Positions 47,116-59,161 of a stretch of DNA of 64,000 nt are shown piece after piece. A program made the translations under genes and the position numbers. The DNA comes from Mesorhizobium sp. WSM4313 (GTDB taxonomy: Bacteria; Pseudomonadota; Alphaproteobacteria; Rhizobiales; Rhizobiaceae): positions 351,530 to 415,529 of the forward strand of contig NZ_NSFT01000005.1 of assembly GCF_002294725.1 (NCBI RefSeq). Reading direction: 5' to 3'. Below the pieces are notes generated by a model, which was given only the letters and a program-made list of their open reading frames with translations, made no database searches and was not told the DNA's origin. Positions within the stretch are counted from its first letter, which is position 1. Every line of letters begins with the position of its first letter.

Positions 47116-48369
47116 ATGGCGCGTATCGTGATGAAATTCGGCGGAACCTCGGTCGCCGACATCGCCCGCATCCGCAACGTGGCGCGCCATGTCAAACGCG
47201 AGGTCGATGCCGGCCACGAGGTTGCCGTGGTGGTCTCGGCGATGGCCGGCAAGACCAACGAGCTGGTCGGCTGGACCCGCGAAGCCTCGCCCATGCACGA
47301 CGCGCGCGAATATGACGCCGTTGTCGCGTCGGGCGAGCAGGTCACGGCCGGTCTCCTGGCGATCACGCTGCAGAACATGGGCATCCATGCACGGTCCTGG
47401 CAGGGCTGGCAGATCCCGATCAAGACCGACAACGCGCATGGCGCGGCACGCATCCTTGATATCGACGGCGCCTTCCTGATCAAGCGCTTCGGCGAGGGCC
47501 AGGTGGCGGTCATCGCTGGTTTCCAGGGCATCGGCCCGGACAACCGCATATCGACGCTCGGCCGCGGCGGCTCCGACACCAGCGCCGTGGCGATCGCGGC
47601 GGCGGTCAAGGCCGACCGTTGCGACATCTATACCGATGTCGACGGCGTCTACACGACCGACCCTCGTATCGAGCCGAAAGCCCGTCGGCTGGCCAAGATT
47701 TCGTTCGAGGAAATGCTCGAAATGGCTTCGCTCGGCGCCAAGGTGCTGCAAGTGCGCTCGGTCGAGCTTGCCATGGTACACAGGGTGCGTACCTTCGTGC
47801 GGTCGTCCTTCGACGATCCCGACGCGCCCGGAATGGGGGATTTGCTCAATCCGCCCGGAACGCTTATTTGCGACGAGGAAGAGATCGTGGAACAGCAGGT
47901 CGTCACCGGAATTGCCTACGCCAAGGACGAAGCGCAGATCTCGCTGCGCCGCGTCGGCGACCGTCCAGGCGTTGCCGCCGGCATCTTCGGCCCGCTGGCC
48001 GAAGCCAACATCAATGTCGACATGATCGTCCAGAACATCTCCGAGGACGGCAAGTTCACCGATATGACCTTCACCGTGCCGTCCGGTGATGTCGACAAGG
48101 CGCTTGCCGTTCTGGAGAAGCTGAAGCCGGAAGTCGGTTATGATGTCGTGCAGTCGGAAGCCGGCATGTCGAAGGTCTCGGTCATCGGCATCGGCATGAG
48201 AAGCCACGCCGGCGTCGCCGCCACCGCCTTCAAGGCGCTGGCCGACAAGGCGATCAACATCCGCGCCATCACCACGTCCGAGATCAAAATTTCGATATTG
48301 ATCGACGGTCCCTATACGGAACTTGCAGTTCGTACTTTGCATTCCGTCTACGGGCTCGATAAGCAATAG
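47116..48369 (+). CDS. lysC: Aspartate kinase
   Basis: A 417-residue enzyme making aspartyl phosphate, the first step to lysine, threonine and methionine. The kinase domain starts MARIVMKFGGTSVADI and includes LGRGGSDTSAVAIAAAV and DVDGVYTTDPR; two ACT domains fill the C-terminal 150 residues (GRPGVAAGIFGPLAEANINV-like region) for feedback control. The ATG at 47116 gives the usual length. Confidence 0.94.
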   Translation: MARIVMKFGGTSVADIARIRNVARHVKREVDAGHEVAVVVSAMAGKTNELVGWTREASPMHDAREYDAVVASGEQVTAGLLAITLQNMGIHARSWQGWQIPIKTDNAHGAARILDIDGAFLIKRFGEGQVAVIAGFQGIGPDNRISTLGRGGSDTSAVAIAAAVKADRCDIYTDVDGVYTTDPRIEPKARRLAKISFEEMLEMASLGAKVLQVRSVELAMVHRVRTFVRSSFDDPDAPGMGDLLNPPGTLICDEEEIVEQQVVTGIAYAKDEAQISLRRVGDRPGVAAGIFGPLAEANINVDMIVQNISEDGKFTDMTFTVPSGDVDKALAVLEKLKPEVGYDVVQSEAGMSKVSVIGIGMRSHAGVAATAFKALADKAINIRAITTSEIKISILIDGPYTELAVRTLHSVYGLDKQ

Positions 48370-48452
48370 CAAGAACTGAGTCAGTTGTTGCGTGAACGCC
48401 GGCCGCGGGAGAAACTGCGGCGGGCGAAATGCCCATTGGAGAACAAGCCGCG

Positions 48453-50723
48453 ATGCGTGATACGGCCAGTGGCCCGCGCGTTCTGCTCAAACGGCTTCGC
48501 GAGCTCATGCAGGAGCCGCTGGAGCCGCAGGAGCGGCTCGACCGCATCGTGCGTGACATCGCCTCCAACATGGTTGCCGAAGTCTGCTCGCTCTATGTGC
48601 TGCGCGCAGACTCGGTGCTCGAACTCTACGCCACCGAAGGTCTGAACCCCAACGCCGTCCACCTGGCGCAGCTCAGGCTCGGGCAGGGTCTGGTCGGCAC
48701 GATCGCCGCCAGCGCGCGGCCGCTCAACCTCTCCAACGCGCAGGAACATCCGGCCTTCGCCTACCTGCCGGAGACGGGCGAAGAGATCTACAATTCCTTC
48801 CTCGGCGTGCCGGTGCTGAGGGCAGGGCGCACGCTGGGCGTGCTGGTGGTGCAGAACAAGACCATGCGCCACTATCGCGACGACGAGGTCGAGGCGCTTG
48901 AAACCACGGCGATGGTGATCGCCGAAATGATCGCCACCGGCGATCTCGCGCGCCTCACCCGGCCCGGGCTGGAGCTCGATCTGCGCCGCCCGGTGAGCTT
49001 CACCGGCCTTTCCTTCAACGAAGGCGTCGGGCTCGGCCATGTCGTGCTGCATGAACCGCGCATCGTCGTCACCAATCTCTTCAACGAGGACAGCGAGGAG
49101 GAGGTGCGCCGGCTGCAGTCCTCGCTCGGCTCGCTCCGGCTCTCCATCGACGACATGCTGGAGCGGCGCGAGGTCGCCTTCGAAGGTGAGCACCGTGAGG
49201 TGCTCGAGGCCTATCGCATGTTCGCCAATGACAGCGGTTGGGTGCGCCGGCTGGAAGAGGCGATCCGCAACGGACTGACGGCGGAAGCAGCGGTCGAGAA
49301 GGTGCAGAGCGACATGCGCGCCCGCATGCTGCACATGACCGACCCCTATCTGCGCGAGCGGATGAGCGATTTCGACGACCTCGCCAACCGGCTCCTGCGC
49401 CAGTTGATGGGGCGCGGCCCGGAGGATGTCGCGACCTCGCTGCCCAAGGACGCCATCATCGTCGCCCGCTCGATGGGCGCGGCCGAACTGCTCGACTATC
49501 CGCGCGACAAGCTGCGCGGCCTGGTGCTGGAGGACGGCGCCGCCACCAGCCATGTCGTCATCGTCGCGCGCGCCATGGGCATTCCCGTCGCCGGCCAGAT
49601 GAAGGGCGCCGTTTCGATGGCGGAAAACGGCGATGCCATCATCGTCGACGGCGAGGAAGGCACCATCCATCTGCGGCCGCAGTCCGACCTCGAGGCCGCC
49701 TATGCCGAAAAAGTCCGCTTCCGGGCTAGGCGGCAGGAAGTCTATCGCGAGCTGCGCAAGAAGCCGTCGCTGACCAAGGACGGGGTTCCGGTCGAGCTCT
49801 TGATGAACGCGGGCCTTGCCGTCGACCTGCCGCAGCTGACCGAGTCGGGCGCCGCAGGCATCGGGCTCTTCCGCACCGAATTGCAGTTCATGGTCGCCTC
49901 GACCTTCCCGCGCGCTGAGGCTCAGGAGCGGCTTTACCGCGACGTGCTCGAGGCGGCGCGCGGGAAGCCGGTGACTTTCCGCACCATCGACATCGGCGGC
50001 GACAAGGTGCTGCCTTACTTTAAGGGCGCGATCCAGGAAGAGAACCCGGCGCTCGGCTGGCGGGCGATCCGGCTGACGCTCGACCGCCCCGGCCTGCTCA
50101 GAACCCAGATCCGGGCGCTGCTGAAGGCCTGCGGCGGCCGCGAGCTGAAGCTGATGCTGCCGATGGTGACCGAGCTGTCCGAAATCGCGCAGGCGCGTGA
50201 GATCATCGACCGCGAGGTCCGGCATCTGTCGCGCTTCGCGCATCATCTGCCCACCAGCCTCAAGCTCGGCGCGATGCTGGAAGTGCCCTCGCTCTTGTTC
50301 CAGCTCGACGAATTGATGAAGGCGGTGGACTTCGTCTCGGTCGGCTCCAACGACCTCTTCCAGTTCGTCATGGCCGTCGATCGCGGCAACACCCAACTCG
50401 CCGACCGCTTCGACACTCTGTCGACGCCGTTCCTTCGGGTGCTAAAGACGATCGCCGATGCCGGCGTGCGCAACAACACGCCGGTCACTCTCTGCGGCGA
50501 ACTTGCCGGCAAGCCGATCTCGGCCATGGCGCTAATCGGCCTGGGCTTCCGCTCGATCTCGATGTCGCCGGCCTCGATCGGCCCGGTCAAGGCGATGCTG
50601 ACCGAGCTGCCGCTGCAGGAGTTGAAAGACTTCTTCAGGGACAATCTGATGGCGCCCAGTCAGGGGACGCCGATGCGGGCCTTGCTTCAGGCCTTTGCAG
50701 ATGATCGCTCGATTCCGCTCTAG
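48453..50723 (+). CDS. ptsP: Phosphoenolpyruvate-protein phosphotransferase PtsP (EI-Ntr)
   Basis: A 756-residue first enzyme of the nitrogen PTS. An N-terminal GAF domain (about 15-155), which senses glutamine/2-oxoglutarate in homologues, is followed by the EI phosphohistidine domain with active His367 in GAATSHVVIVARAMG. The PEP-binding TIM barrel includes GIGLFRTELQFM, DIGGDK and TLCGELAGKP. The ATG at 48453 has a GGAG site; ATG 48429 also lies in frame. It follows lysC, an arrangement I know from Rhizobiales. Confidence 0.93.
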   Translation: MRDTASGPRVLLKRLRELMQEPLEPQERLDRIVRDIASNMVAEVCSLYVLRADSVLELYATEGLNPNAVHLAQLRLGQGLVGTIAASARPLNLSNAQEHPAFAYLPETGEEIYNSFLGVPVLRAGRTLGVLVVQNKTMRHYRDDEVEALETTAMVIAEMIATGDLARLTRPGLELDLRRPVSFTGLSFNEGVGLGHVVLHEPRIVVTNLFNEDSEEEVRRLQSSLGSLRLSIDDMLERREVAFEGEHREVLEAYRMFANDSGWVRRLEEAIRNGLTAEAAVEKVQSDMRARMLHMTDPYLRERMSDFDDLANRLLRQLMGRGPEDVATSLPKDAIIVARSMGAAELLDYPRDKLRGLVLEDGAATSHVVIVARAMGIPVAGQMKGAVSMAENGDAIIVDGEEGTIHLRPQSDLEAAYAEKVRFRARRQEVYRELRKKPSLTKDGVPVELLMNAGLAVDLPQLTESGAAGIGLFRTELQFMVASTFPRAEAQERLYRDVLEAARGKPVTFRTIDIGGDKVLPYFKGAIQEENPALGWRAIRLTLDRPGLLRTQIRALLKACGGRELKLMLPMVTELSEIAQAREIIDREVRHLSRFAHHLPTSLKLGAMLEVPSLLFQLDELMKAVDFVSVGSNDLFQFVMAVDRGNTQLADRFDTLSTPFLRVLKTIADAGVRNNTPVTLCGELAGKPISAMALIGLGFRSISMSPASIGPVKAMLTELPLQELKDFFRDNLMAPSQGTPMRALLQAFADDRSIPL

Positions 50724-50844
50724 ATTCACGTGAGGGCGGTCTGCAAATGGCGATTTTCTGCGCTTCCGGTGCTCATGTACCTAAATGTACATTCCGCTCC
50801 GGTTCTCGAAACTCCCAATTTTCGACTCGCCCTGACGTGAATTC
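50723..50844. repeat. Dispersed palindromic element, family A copy 4
   Basis: A 122-bp element starting on the last base of the ptsP stop. Arms GATTCACGT/ACGTGAATTC and the core at 50759-50808, in which the central hairpin has diverged to ATGTAC..ATGTACAT. Unlike the other copies it lies between two genes in the same direction (ptsP, prfA), ending 19 bp before prfA. Confidence 0.82.
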
Positions 50845-50862
50845 CATCGAAGTTCGAAGATC

Positions 50863-51942
50863 ATGATCAACCTGCCCCGCGACCGTATGGATCAAGTCGT
50901 CAAGCGTTTCGACATGCTCGAAGCGCAGATGTCGGCCGGACCCGCCGCCGATCAATATGTGAAGATGGCTTCGGAATATGCCGATATCCAGGAGATGGTT
51001 GGCAAGATCCGGGCGTTGCGCGCCGCCGAGCAGGAACAGGCGGACCTCGAGGCGATGCTGGCCGACAAGGCGACCGACGGCGACATGCGGGCGCTGGCCG
51101 AGGCGGACCTGCCAGAGGTCGAGAGCCGCATCGAGGCGCTGCAGAAAGACATCCAGATCCTGCTTCTGCCCAAGGACGCGGCCGACGAGAGGAACGCCAT
51201 CCTCGAAATCCGCGCCGGCACCGGCGGCGACGAGGCGGCACTGTTCGCCGGCGACCTGTTCCGCATGTATGAGCGCTATGCCGCCTCGCGCGGCTGGCGC
51301 TTCGAGGTGGTGTCGGCCAGCGAGGGCGAGGTCGGCGGCTACAAGGAAATCATCGCCTCGGTGTCAGGCAAGGGCGTGTTCGCGCATCTGAAGTTCGAAT
51401 CCGGCGTGCACCGCGTCCAGCGCGTGCCGGAGACCGAAGCCGGCGGGCGCATCCACACCTCGGCGGCGACGGTAGCCGTGCTGCCCGAAGCCGAAGAGGT
51501 CGATATCGAGATCCGGGCGGAAGACATCCGCATCGACACGATGCGCGCCTCGGGCTCCGGCGGCCAGCACGTCAACACCACCGATTCGGCGGTGCGCATC
51601 ACCCATTTGCCGACCGGCATCATGGTGGTGCAGGCGGAGAAGTCGCAGCACCAGAATCGGGCGCGCGCCATGCAGATCCTGAGGGCCCGACTTTACGATC
51701 TCGAGCGCAGCCGCGCTGATGAGGAGCGCTCGTCGTCGCGAAAGTCGCAGGTCGGGTCGGGCGACCGGTCGGAACGCATCCGCACCTACAACTTCCCGCA
51801 AGGGCGCGTCACCGACCACCGTATCAACCTCACGCTCTATAAGCTCGACCGGGTGATGATGGGCGAGCTCGACGAGATTATCGACGCGCTGATCGCCGAC
51901 CATCAGTCGAAGCTGCTTGCCGATATGAGCCTCGATGGCTGA
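50863..51942 (+). CDS. prfA: Peptide chain release factor 1
   Basis: The 359-residue factor that reads UAA and UAG. The codon-recognition PxT motif is PET (189-191) and the GGQ catalytic loop lies in [11 protein letters not shown] (GGQ at 233-235). Methylation of Gln235 is the task of PrmC, encoded next with an 8-bp overlap. Confidence 0.95.
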   Translation: MINLPRDRMDQVVKRFDMLEAQMSAGPAADQYVKMASEYADIQEMVGKIRALRAAEQEQADLEAMLADKATDGDMRALAEADLPEVESRIEALQKDIQILLLPKDAADERNAILEIRAGTGGDEAALFAGDLFRMYERYAASRGWRFEVVSASEGEVGGYKEIIASVSGKGVFAHLKFESGVHRVQRVPETEAGGRIHTSAATVAVLPEAEEVDIEIRAEDIRIDTMRASGSGGQHVNTTDSAVRITHLPTGIMVVQAEKSQHQNRARAMQILRARLYDLERSRADEERSSSRKSQVGSGDRSERIRTYNFPQGRVTDHRINLTLYKLDRVMMGELDEIIDALIADHQSKLLADMSLDG

Positions 51943-52804
51943 TCGACTGCCTGCCGCGCTCGGGCCGCTGCTCAGGGCGGCGCGCGAGCGTCTGGCCACC
52001 GCCGGTATCGACGATGCCGCGCTCGATTCCCGGCTGATCGTCGAACATTTCTCTGGCACGACCCGCGCCCAGGCGATTGCCGAGCCGGGGCACGAGGTGG
52101 GCTCGGCGGCGCTTTCGGCCGTTGAAGCGGCCCTGAGGCGTCGCGTCGCAGGCGAGCCGGTGCACCGCATCCTCGGCTACCGCGAATTCTACGGTTTGCG
52201 CCTGTCGCTTTCGCCGGAGACGCTGGAGCCCCGGCCGGACACCGAGACGCTGGTCGACGCCGTCCTGCCCTTCGCCCGGGCAACGGCGGAAAGGCTGGGC
52301 GAATGCCGTATTCTCGATCTCGGCACGGGCACCGGCGCCATCGCGCTGGCGCTGCTCAGCGCCGTTCCGGCGGCCACCGCGACAGGCGTCGACATTTCGC
52401 CCGACGCATTGGCGACCGCAGCCCGAAATGCCCGGAATCTGGGGCTCGGCGAGCGCTTCAAAGCCTTGCATTCCAACTGGTTCGAAAAAGTTTCGGGCCG
52501 CTACCATGTAATTGCCTCGAACCCTCCCTATATATCCAGTCGAGAGATCGGAAATCTGCAGGACGAGGTCCGCGATTTCGACCCGCATCGGGCCCTGGAC
52601 GGCGGTGTGGATGGTTTGGACCCCTATCGGGTCATCGCCGCCGGCGCGGCAGGATTTCTGGAAACGCAAGGCAAGGTAGCGGTCGAGATCGGCCATACGC
52701 AGAAAAACGAGGTCAGCGGGATTTTCGCGGCAGCCGGATACAGGCTTGCCGGAGCCTACCTGGACCTCGGCGGCAATGACAGAGTTCTGGCGTTCGAGCG
52801 GTGA
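51935..52804 (+). CDS. prmC: Release factor glutamine methyltransferase PrmC
   Basis: A 289-residue SAM methyltransferase modifying the GGQ glutamine of RF1/RF2. It has an N-terminal helical RF-binding domain, SAM loop [15 protein letters not shown] (about 122-136) and the substrate motif NPPY in IASNPPYIS (about 190). Overlaps prfA by 8 bp, the conserved arrangement. Confidence 0.93.
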   Translation: MADRLPAALGPLLRAARERLATAGIDDAALDSRLIVEHFSGTTRAQAIAEPGHEVGSAALSAVEAALRRRVAGEPVHRILGYREFYGLRLSLSPETLEPRPDTETLVDAVLPFARATAERLGECRILDLGTGTGAIALALLSAVPAATATGVDISPDALATAARNARNLGLGERFKALHSNWFEKVSGRYHVIASNPPYISSREIGNLQDEVRDFDPHRALDGGVDGLDPYRVIAAGAAGFLETQGKVAVEIGHTQKNEVSGIFAAAGYRLAGAYLDLGGNDRVLAFER

Positions 52805-53118
52805 AAGCCCTGATGCAGCGCGAAAAAAACCGCTTGGCAATACCAGGGAATGCAGTTAGGGTCCGGCTCAACCGGATGAGACGAAGCAGGCAGTGCTCCC
52901 AGCGATTCGGTTTTCCTTGGAAATAGCTGCCTTCTTGCGCAAACGACGCCCAAGCTTCGTGCGGGAATCATCCGGCAAGTGATGTAACCGGAACAGGATG
53001 GCACGTGGCGCCAACGCAATTGATGCGGGCGAACGCCGGTGAAGAAACGAAACGGCTGGCTGCATGAGCGCCTCCGTTCGTGAAGAGTTTTTCGAAAATT
53101 CACTATGAAGAGAGTCTA
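52805..53118. other. 314-bp gap between prmC and the DUF4167 gene
   Basis: No ORF with a ribosome-binding site and no strong terminator hairpin are visible. The segment is less GC-rich than the flanking genes and ends with GAAGAGAGTCTA before the next start. It could be a long 5' leader or hold a small RNA, but I see no specific signal for either. Confidence 0.4.
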
Positions 53119-54123
53119 ATGAGGCCACAACAGCAGAACAGGCGCATGCGCGGTCGCAACAACAATGGCGGCGGTGGCAACAACAATAACCGCAAGGGGC
53201 CGAATCCCCTGACCCGCACTTACGAGAGCAACGGCCCGGACGTGAAGATCCGCGGATCGGCTCAGCAGATCGCCGAGAAATACGCCACACTCGCCCGTGA
53301 CGCGCAAAGCTCCGGCGACAGAGTAATGGCGGAGAACTATCTCCAGCACGCCGAACACTACAATCGCATCATTGCCGCCGCACAGGCGCAGATGCCGATC
53401 CAAAACGTCCCGCAGAACCGCGACGACTTCGACGACGATCTCGATGAGGATCGCGACGAGTTCGACAATGCCGGCAACAACAGCGGCGCCGAGGCGCCGG
53501 CGAACGGCTCCGGGCCGCAGCCGGTGATCGACGGAACGCCGGCGGAACTCGCCTACAACCAGGAAAACGGCCGCGACAACAACAATCGCCGCGACAACAA
53601 CCCGCGCGACAACAGTGGCCGCGACCGGCATCGCGACCGCCGCAACGGCGGCTACGGCCAGAGCGGTCAGCGTGGCGAAAACGCCCAGCGCAGCGAGCAG
53701 GGCGGCCAGCAGTTCGATCAGAACCGCCGCAACGAGGCGCAGCCCGAGGCGGCCGGCGAGGTCGGATCCCAGGGTGAGCAGGCGCCGCAGTTCGACGGTT
53801 TCTCGCCGGCCGCGCTCGCAGCCCAGGCCGAGCTCAACGAAGCCGCGAATGGCGGTCGCCGGCCACGGCGTCCGCGGCGCCAGCGCGGCAGCTATGCCGA
53901 CCAGGCCGGTGGCGGGCAGGGCGACCAGCCGGAGGGCTCGAGCCCCGAAGGTTCCGGTCCCGAAAGTTCAGGCGAAACGCGCAACGCTGCGAACAATAGC
54001 GACGAGGTCGGCGCCAAGCCGGCCGAAGAGGCGAACCAGGCGAGGGAGCCTGCCGCCAGCGAGCCGGCAACTGTTGTCAACGAAGCCCCCGGCGAGCCCG
54101 TAGCTGCCGACGCAAACAACTGA
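53119..54123 (+). CDS. DUF4167 protein, disordered and Asn/Gly/Arg-rich
   Basis: A 334-residue protein. The conserved DUF4167 segment is at the N-terminus (RRMRGRN then NPLTRTYESNGPDVKIRGSA and the helix AEKYATLARDAQSSGDR, about 30-90). The remaining 240 residues are low-complexity: an acidic DDFDDDLDEDRDEFD patch, RDNNNRRDNNPRDNSGRDRH, then Gln/Gly- and Pro/Ala-rich stretches. Such composition suggests an RNA-binding or scaffold role, but the function is unknown. The ATG at 53119 is chosen because MRPQQQNRRMRGRNNN matches family members. Confidence 0.85.
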   Translation: MRPQQQNRRMRGRNNNGGGGNNNNRKGPNPLTRTYESNGPDVKIRGSAQQIAEKYATLARDAQSSGDRVMAENYLQHAEHYNRIIAAAQAQMPIQNVPQNRDDFDDDLDEDRDEFDNAGNNSGAEAPANGSGPQPVIDGTPAELAYNQENGRDNNNRRDNNPRDNSGRDRHRDRRNGGYGQSGQRGENAQRSEQGGQQFDQNRRNEAQPEAAGEVGSQGEQAPQFDGFSPAALAAQAELNEAANGGRRPRRPRRQRGSYADQAGGGQGDQPEGSSPEGSGPESSGETRNAANNSDEVGAKPAEEANQAREPAASEPATVVNEAPGEPVAADANN

Positions 54124-54150
54124 TCCAGACGCCATTTCAAGCATCGCTGA

Positions 54151-54177
54151 CGGCGGAGAGAAATCTCCGCCGTTTTT
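54151..54177 (+). terminator. Rho-independent terminator after the DUF4167 gene
   Basis: CGGCGGAGA-GAAA-TCTCCGCCG followed by TTTTT: a perfect 9-bp stem with a GNRA loop and a T run, 27 bp after the stop. Confidence 0.92.
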
Positions 54178-54224
54178 GTATATGCACCCCCGGGAATATT
54201 CTGCATTGATCGACATCAAGGCGT

Positions 54225-54253
54225 CTTGAGGGACCGTGGCCCATACACCATAT
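54225..54253 (+). promoter_or_regulatory. RpoH (heat-shock) promoter of clpB
   Basis: CTTGAG (54225-54230), 17 bases, CCATAT (54248-54253). This fits the alphaproteobacterial sigma32 consensus, roughly CTTGAA-N17-CCATNT. Transcription would start near 54260, leaving a leader of about 88 bases ahead of clpB. Confidence 0.82.
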
Positions 54254-54347
54254 CTGCGCTGAACAGGGCTCGGCTCTTTTGAGCGGGTCCGTCACCGCAA
54301 TCTGATCCGGTGCCGCAAAGTGGGCCGGTGATGGAAGGAGACAGCGA

Positions 54348-56954
<2,607 letters not shown>

Positions 56955-56982
56955 TTTCGGGCGAGCTTGAATGAACGCGAAG

Positions 56983-57018
56983 CGCGTCGCACCGGACTGG
57001 TGCGGCGCGCTTTTTTAT
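56983..57018 (+). terminator. Rho-independent terminator of clpB
   Basis: GCGCGTCGCACC (56983-56994), loop GGACT, GGTGCGGCGCGC (57000-57011; one G-U pair), then TTTTTTA. 29 bp after the clpB stop. Confidence 0.93.
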
Positions 57019-57071
57019 TGCCGGTGACTGCGCATAATCAGCTGCCGATTCGGATGACCGGGAAGGACTCG

Positions 57072-57437
57072 ATGAAACTCGATGATTACAACGGCTTCTG
57101 CGCTTCATTGCCCGCCACGACGCATGTCGTTCAGTGGGGCGGCGCCCATGTCTGGAAGGTCGGCGGCAAGGTGTTCGCCATCGGCGGCTGGAACGAGGGC
57201 GGGCAGCTTTTCGTCACCTTCAAATGTTCCGAGATGGCCTATGATGTGCTGAAGGATCAGCCGGGCTGCCGGCCGGCGCCCTATCTTGCCTCGCGCGGCA
57301 TGAAATGGATCCAGCGTCAGACAAGCCAAAGCATGGATGATGCGGCGCTCAAGGACTATCTGCGCGAAAGCCACCGCCTGGTCGTCCACAAGCTGACCAA
57401 ACAGGCGCGCAAGGAATTGGGCCTTGCCGCATCCTAA
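57072..57437 (+). CDS. MmcQ/YjbR family protein
   Basis: A 121-residue CyaY-like-fold protein of the MmcQ/YjbR family (double-wing DNA-binding motif): MKLDDYNGFCASLPATTHVVQW, GKVFAIGGWNEGGQLFVTFKC, and the C-terminal helix DYLRESHRLVVHKLTKQARKEL. DNA binding is suggested from a structure in the family, not shown. The ATG at 57072 has GGAAGGACTCG in front. Confidence 0.85.
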   Translation: MKLDDYNGFCASLPATTHVVQWGGAHVWKVGGKVFAIGGWNEGGQLFVTFKCSEMAYDVLKDQPGCRPAPYLASRGMKWIQRQTSQSMDDAALKDYLRESHRLVVHKLTKQARKELGLAAS

Positions 57438-57444
57438 GGATCTT

Positions 57445-57493
57445 ATGCATGTCGTTCTCGCAAAACCGCGGCACACTTTTGCGTGACATGCAT
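57445..57493. repeat. Dispersed hairpin element, family B copy 5
   Basis: ATGCATGTC and GACATGCAT arms enclose CGCAAAACCGCGGCACACTTTTGCG. It lies 7 bp after the MmcQ-like gene. The rest of the gap (57494-57628) should hold the promoter of the following gene, but I cannot pick one out. Confidence 0.78.
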
Positions 57494-57628
57494 CAGCGGA
57501 TATTCCTCGAGGCACCGGAAAACCGCCATCTTCATGCCCGGTTCATATTGGAACCTTAGTCTGGGTAACTGGTTTGCTGGCGAAGGTTCGTCCGCCAGGA
57601 GCCTCGTCGACCGGAGAGCTAGACCCCC

Positions 57629-59161
57629 ATGCTGCGCTTGATTTTTTCCCTTTCGGCACTCGCGGCCGGGCTGGTGTCTTCCAGTGCGTTCGCCGCGCCG
57701 GGCGTGGACGGCGGGCCGAGCGCGCGTCCGGCCGAGCGCGGTGCGCTGGTGCTGGCGCAGGAAGGCAATATCGACATCTATTATGACGCCAGGGGCAACC
57801 GCGTGCTGGTCGATGCCGACACCGGCAAGGTGATCGCCATCCAGCCGCCGGGGAGCAGGCTTGATCGCCGCTCGCTTCGCCGGCAGATGCGCATGCAGGA
57901 ACTCGGCCGCGCGCCGGCCGATGACGACGACCGCTATTATCTCGACAACCCCGAGGACATGGCGCGCTTCCGCCGTCGGCAATTGGAAGAGAACGGCCGT
58001 GTCATCCCGCCGCCGGTCGACGAATACGACGACAATTCCGTCGATGCCTATCCGCCGGCGCCCAACAATGATGAAGGCTACGCCACTACCTATCCGGAGG
58101 CGCCTAAATCCGACACCATCAAGCGCCAGCCGCTGAACGAGGCGTCGATCGACCCGGAGCAGCCGGGCCAGGGCGAAGTGCTTCAAACCAATCCGGACGC
58201 CGAGCCGTCGCTGCCGCCGAACACCGGCGGCAAGGCCGCGGTCGATCCGTCGCTGTCGCTCGGGGTGCGCCAGGACGTTGCCGCGCTACAGGTGCTGCTC
58301 GATCGCGGAGGCGCTTCGCCGGGCGTGATCGACGGGCGCTTCGGCTCGAACGTCGACAAGGCGCTGGCCGCCTACAACGAAATAAACGGCACCAATCTGA
58401 AATCCACCGATGCAGTCGGCATCCAGGCGGCGCTTGCACAGTCGGGCGGCGACGCCTTCGCCTCCTACACGATCACGCCGGAAGACGTGGCCGGCCCTTA
58501 CGTCGCCTCGATACCGGAGGACTACAGCCAGAAGGCCAAGCTCGACTGCATGTGCTACACCTCGGTCACCGAGGCGCTGGCCGAACGCTTCCATATGGAC
58601 GAGACCTATCTGAAGTCGATCAACAAGGGCGTGGACTTCAATCGCCCGGGCACGATGATCAAGGTCGCCAATTTCGGCAAGCTGGTCTCGACGCCGGTAA
58701 CGCGTATCATCGCCGATAAGACCAAGAAGGAAGTCTACGCCTATGATGGGAGCGGCAAGCTGGTCGCGGCCTATCCTGCGACCATCGGCTCGGCCGACAC
58801 GCCGTCGCCGACCGGCATCCATGCCGTCTCGCGCATCGCGCTCGACCCGAACTACACCTACAATCCGAACATCAATTTCAAGCAGGGCCAGAACGACAAG
58901 ATCCTGACCGTCCCCCCGGGACCGAACGGTCCGGTCGGTTCGGTCTGGATCGCACTCGACAAGCCGACCTACGGTATTCACGGCACGCCCGATCCCTCTA
59001 AGATTGGCAAAACCGAGAGCCATGGCTGCGTGCGCCTGACCAACTGGGATGCACGCGAGCTTGCAAAGCTGGTGTCGCCGGGCGTCACGGTGGAGTTCGT
59101 GGGCGGATCAACAATCGCGGATGTCGGCGGGACCTCAACCGATGAGTTTACGCAGCAGTAA
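57629..59161 (+). CDS. L,D-transpeptidase with peptidoglycan-binding domain
   Basis: A 510-residue exported enzyme that makes 3-3 peptidoglycan crosslinks or attaches proteins. Signal peptide 1-23 (SSSAFA-AP), a proline-rich acidic middle, a PG_binding_1 domain (LQVLLDRGGASPGVIDGRFG, about 220-260) and the YkuD domain from about 360, with catalytic Cys467 in SHGCVRL (464-470). The last 9 codons overlap the 3' end of the convergent TMEM175-like gene. Confidence 0.9.
   Translation: MLRLIFSLSALAAGLVSSSAFAAPGVDGGPSARPAERGALVLAQEGNIDIYYDARGNRVLVDADTGKVIAIQPPGSRLDRRSLRRQMRMQELGRAPADDDDRYYLDNPEDMARFRRRQLEENGRVIPPPVDEYDDNSVDAYPPAPNNDEGYATTYPEAPKSDTIKRQPLNEASIDPEQPGQGEVLQTNPDAEPSLPPNTGGKAAVDPSLSLGVRQDVAALQVLLDRGGASPGVIDGRFGSNVDKALAAYNEINGTNLKSTDAVGIQAALAQSGGDAFASYTITPEDVAGPYVASIPEDYSQKAKLDCMCYTSVTEALAERFHMDETYLKSINKGVDFNRPGTMIKVANFGKLVSTPVTRIIADKTKKEVYAYDGSGKLVAAYPATIGSADTPSPTGIHAVSRIALDPNYTYNPNINFKQGQNDKILTVPPGPNGPVGSVWIALDKPTYGIHGTPDPSKIGKTESHGCVRLTNWDARELAKLVSPGVTVEFVGGSTIADVGGTSTDEFTQQ

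Noticed and set aside
48381..50396. 671-codon open frame opposite ptsP
   Set aside because: Antisense to the conserved PtsP frame; composition typical of a GC-driven shadow.
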